Origin: an uncultured Collinsella sp.
GTDB lineage: Bacteria; Actinomycetota; Coriobacteriia; Coriobacteriales; Coriobacteriaceae
Direction of reading: 5' to 3'
Assembly (NCBI GenBank): GCA_958408685.1
Contig: CATYLC010000001.1
Span: 177,782-241,781 of the forward strand
DNA length: 64,000 bases
In this document: positions 61,988-64,000 of the stretch, piece after piece
How positions within the stretch are numbered: position 1 is the stretch's first letter
How the letters are laid out: each line of letters opens with the position of its first letter
The notes under the pieces: model-generated
Seen by the model: only the letters and a program-made list of their open reading frames with translations
What the model was told of the DNA's origin: nothing
Database searches by the model: none
Program-made: the position numbers and the translations under genes

Positions 61988-63751
61988 ATGAAGGCACTCT
62001 ACAATGACGGTTCGGTGGCCGAGCTCCCGCAGGACGAGGTCACGCACGTCATCCGCCACTCCGCCGCGCACATCATGGCGCAGGCCATCAAGCGTCTCTA
62101 TCCCGAGGCCGACTTTGCCTACGGCCCCGCGACCGACAACGGCTTCTATTACGACGTCGACCTGCCCGAGGGCGTCAAGATCAGCGAGGACGACTTCCCC
62201 GCGATCGAGGCCGAGATGAAGAAGATCGTCAAGGAGAACCTCAAGTTCACCGTCTTTGAGAAGCCCCGCGCCGAGGCCATCGCCCTTATGGAGGAGCGCG
62301 GCGAAAAGTATAAGGTCGAGCACATCGGCGACCTGGACGACGACGCCCGCATCACCTTCTACCAGCAGGGCGACTACATCGATATGTGTGTCGGCCCCCA
62401 CATCTGCTACACCAAGGCCCTCAAGGCCTTTAAGCTCACCGGCGTCTCCGGCGCCTACTGGAAGGGCGACAAGGACAACAAGATGCTCACCCGCATCAAC
62501 GGCGTCGCCTTTGCCACCAAGGAAGAGCTCGACGAGCACATGCACATGCTGGAGGAGGCCAAGAAGCGCGACCACCGCAAGATCGGCCGCGAGATGGACC
62601 TCTTTATGATGCGCGACGAGGCCCCCGGCTTCCCGTTCTTCCTGCCCAACGGCATGATCCTTAAGAACACGCTGCTGGACTACTGGCGCGAGATTCACCA
62701 CAAGGCCGGCTACGTGGAGATCTCCACGCCGCTCATCATGAACAAGCAGCTGTGGAAGACCTCGGGCCACTGGGACCACTACAAGGACAACATGTACTCC
62801 ACCGTCATCGACGACGAAGAGTACTGCATTAAGCCCATGAACTGCCCGGGCGGCGTGCTGGTGTATGCCTCCAAGCCGCACTCCTACCGCGAGCTGCCCA
62901 TCCGCGCCGGCGAGATTGGCCTGGTGCACCGCCACGAGCTGCGCGGCGCCCTGCACGGCCTGTTCCGCGTGCGCTGCTTTAACCAGGACGACGCCCACCT
63001 GTTTGTGCGTCCCGACCAGCTGACCGACGAGATCGTGGGCGTGGTCAACCTGATCGACTCCGTGTACCAGAAGTTTGGCTTTAAGTATCACGTTGAGCTT
63101 TCCACCCGCCCCGAGGACTCCATGGGTTCGGACGAGGACTGGGCTCGCGCCGAGGAGGGCCTGCGCACCGCTCTGGAGAAGCTGGGCATGGACTACGAGG
63201 TCAACGAGGGCGACGGCGCCTTCTACGGCCCCAAGATCGACTTCCACCTGGAGGACTCGCTCGGCCGTACTTGGCAGTGCGGTACCGTGCAGCTCGACTT
63301 CCAGATGCCGCTCAACTTTGACCTGGAGTACGTGGACGCCGACGGCACCAAGAAGCGCCCCATCATGCTGCACCGCGTGTGCTTTGGCTCCATCGAGCGC
63401 TTCATCGGTATTCTGATTGAGCACTTTGCGGGCAAGTTCCCCACTTGGCTGGCTCCTGTGCAGGTCAAGGCGCTGCCCGTCTCTGAGAAGAGCCGCGACT
63501 ACGCCCACGAGGTGTGCGCCAAGCTGGAGGAGGCCGGCATTCGCGTGGTCTGCGATGACCGTGACGAGAAGATCGGCTACAAGATCCGCGAGGCCCGCAG
63601 CATCGATCGCGTGCCCTATATGCTCATCCTGGGCGAGAAGGAGGTCGAGGCCGGCAACATCTCCGTCCGCGATCGCTCCAACGAGACCGTTCAGATGAGC
63701 GTCGACGAGTTTGTTGCCAAGGTGCTCGAGGAGATCAAGACCCGCGCCTAA
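61988..63751 (+). CDS. thrS: Threonyl-tRNA synthetase, lacking the N-terminal TGS domain
   Basis: A 587-residue class II synthetase that charges tRNA-Thr. It starts almost directly with the editing domain (HVIRHSAAHIMAQAIK). The catalytic motifs include CIKPMNCPGG (zinc ligand Cys), RHELRGALHGLFRVRCF (motif 2) and GSIERFIGILIEHFAG (motif 3). Typical ThrS is about 640 residues with a TGS domain of 60 residues first; here only MKALYNDGSVAELPQDEV precedes the editing domain. ATG 61988 has GAGAGGAG upstream, and the region before it encodes nothing TGS-like. Confidence 0.94.
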   Translation: MKALYNDGSVAELPQDEVTHVIRHSAAHIMAQAIKRLYPEADFAYGPATDNGFYYDVDLPEGVKISEDDFPAIEAEMKKIVKENLKFTVFEKPRAEAIALMEERGEKYKVEHIGDLDDDARITFYQQGDYIDMCVGPHICYTKALKAFKLTGVSGAYWKGDKDNKMLTRINGVAFATKEELDEHMHMLEEAKKRDHRKIGREMDLFMMRDEAPGFPFFLPNGMILKNTLLDYWREIHHKAGYVEISTPLIMNKQLWKTSGHWDHYKDNMYSTVIDDEEYCIKPMNCPGGVLVYASKPHSYRELPIRAGEIGLVHRHELRGALHGLFRVRCFNQDDAHLFVRPDQLTDEIVGVVNLIDSVYQKFGFKYHVELSTRPEDSMGSDEDWARAEEGLRTALEKLGMDYEVNEGDGAFYGPKIDFHLEDSLGRTWQCGTVQLDFQMPLNFDLEYVDADGTKKRPIMLHRVCFGSIERFIGILIEHFAGKFPTWLAPVQVKALPVSEKSRDYAHEVCAKLEEAGIRVVCDDRDEKIGYKIREARSIDRVPYMLILGEKEVEAGNISVRDRSNETVQMSVDEFVAKVLEEIKTRA

Positions 63752-63775
63752 GGTAAACTTCACAACAATTAACAT

Positions 63776-63808
63776 AGGCGACCGTCCACTAAGGGCGGTC
63801 GCCTTTTT
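63776..63808 (+). terminator. Rho-independent terminator of thrS
   Basis: AGGCGACCG (63776-63784) pairs perfectly with CGGTCGCCT (63796-63804), loop TCCACTAAGGG, followed by TTTT. Confidence 0.92.
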
Positions 63809-63820
63809 CATGCCAAAATA

Positions 63821-63850
63821 AAAAAAGCCGCTGGTTGAGCGGCTTTTTTT
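63821..63850. terminator. Second, bidirectional terminator
   Basis: AAAAAAGCCGCT (63821-63832) and AGCGGCTTTTTTT (63838-63850) around GGTTG. A-run and T-run on both sides allow termination in both directions. Confidence 0.9.
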
Positions 63851-63851
63851 G

Positions 63852-63880
63852 TTGCACAAAAAGGTACAGGTTTTTATAGA
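63852..63880 (+). promoter_or_regulatory. Promoter of an unseen downstream transcript
   Basis: TTGCAC (63852-63857) and TATAGA (63875-63880) with 17-nt spacing, directly after two terminators. The start of its transcript (from about 63887 to the window end) has no recognisable gene; it may be a leader or a structured RNA that continues outside the window. Confidence 0.6.
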
Positions 63881-64000
63881 GGGGTATGGAGATGCACCTA
63901 CTGGCAGTACATTTTGCGTAATCTGGGCAAACGCTGATTAATTTCGGCTCTTCGGGGGTTTGTGTGGGTTAGCCGCCCGGTAAAAGTGCTCGCCTAGCAG

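Noticed and set aside
63891..63920. Nine-codon ORF MHLLAVHFA near the window end
   Set aside because: Too short and without further support. Noted only as part of the unidentified transcript.

Overview
The window looks like a chromosome segment of an anaerobic, high-GC gut actinobacterium of the class Coriobacteriia, most likely Collinsella or a close relative. This is inferred from the GC-rich codon use, the hydrogenase-4 type formate hydrogenlyase, the complete selenocysteine machinery, and the 2-hydroxyacyl-CoA dehydratase-like (double-cubane) proteins. No 16S gene is present, so the genus is an inference.

Layout. 1-1181: end of a molybdate-type ABC transporter. 1.2-9.6 kb: two paralogous double-cubane-cluster proteins bracket a complete five-gene peptide-type ABC transporter. 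An ATP-dependent activase (9.7 kb) and a glycosyltransferase follow. 11.7-14.9 kb: selenium supply genes: selD (itself a selenoprotein, in-frame TGA at codon 17), yedF, a DUF3343 gene and a cysteine desulfurase. 14.9-16.6 kb: brnQ and tRNA-Pro and tRNA-Gly. 16.9-18.8 kb: an AT-richer orphan gene and a RelB/DinJ-like plus PIN toxin-antitoxin pair. 19.2-34.6 kb: a formate hydrogenlyase island: ferredoxin, selenocysteine formate dehydrogenase (TGA at codon 140), hyfABCDEFGHI, hycH, hycI, focA. 34.8-41.7 kb: a lone molybdopterin oxidoreductase, then selA, selB, selC (tRNA-Sec), mobA and a second, Cys-rich DUF3343 gene. 42-47.3 kb: NADP-type glutamate dehydrogenase and a molybdenum hydroxylase (FAD subunit plus fused 2Fe-2S/Mo subunit). 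47.8-64 kb: housekeeping genes: tRNA-Leu, tig, clpP, clpX, valS, folC, an aminopeptidase P, a three-gene glycerol-3-phosphate-dehydrogenase-like operon, a zinc-ribbon membrane protein and thrS.

How the genes work together. SelD, SelA, SelB and SelC form a full selenocysteine kit for two selenoproteins in the same window, SelD and FdhF. FdhF passes formate electrons through ferredoxin-like subunits to the membrane Hyf [NiFe] hydrogenase, HycI matures the large subunit, and FocA moves formate. MobA supports the molybdopterin enzymes. YedF, DUF3343 and the desulfurase probably handle labile selenium or sulfur for a client that may be the Mo hydroxylase or the double-cubane proteins.

The intergenic DNA is rich in hairpin elements of several families. 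One 67-73 nt palindrome occurs six times and shows compensatory base changes; its copies bracket three transcription units in pairs. Another family has a conserved core but locus-specific outer arms, and two inverted copies flank valS. These elements, and the double-cubane/transporter/selenium cluster, are the most unusual parts of the window.
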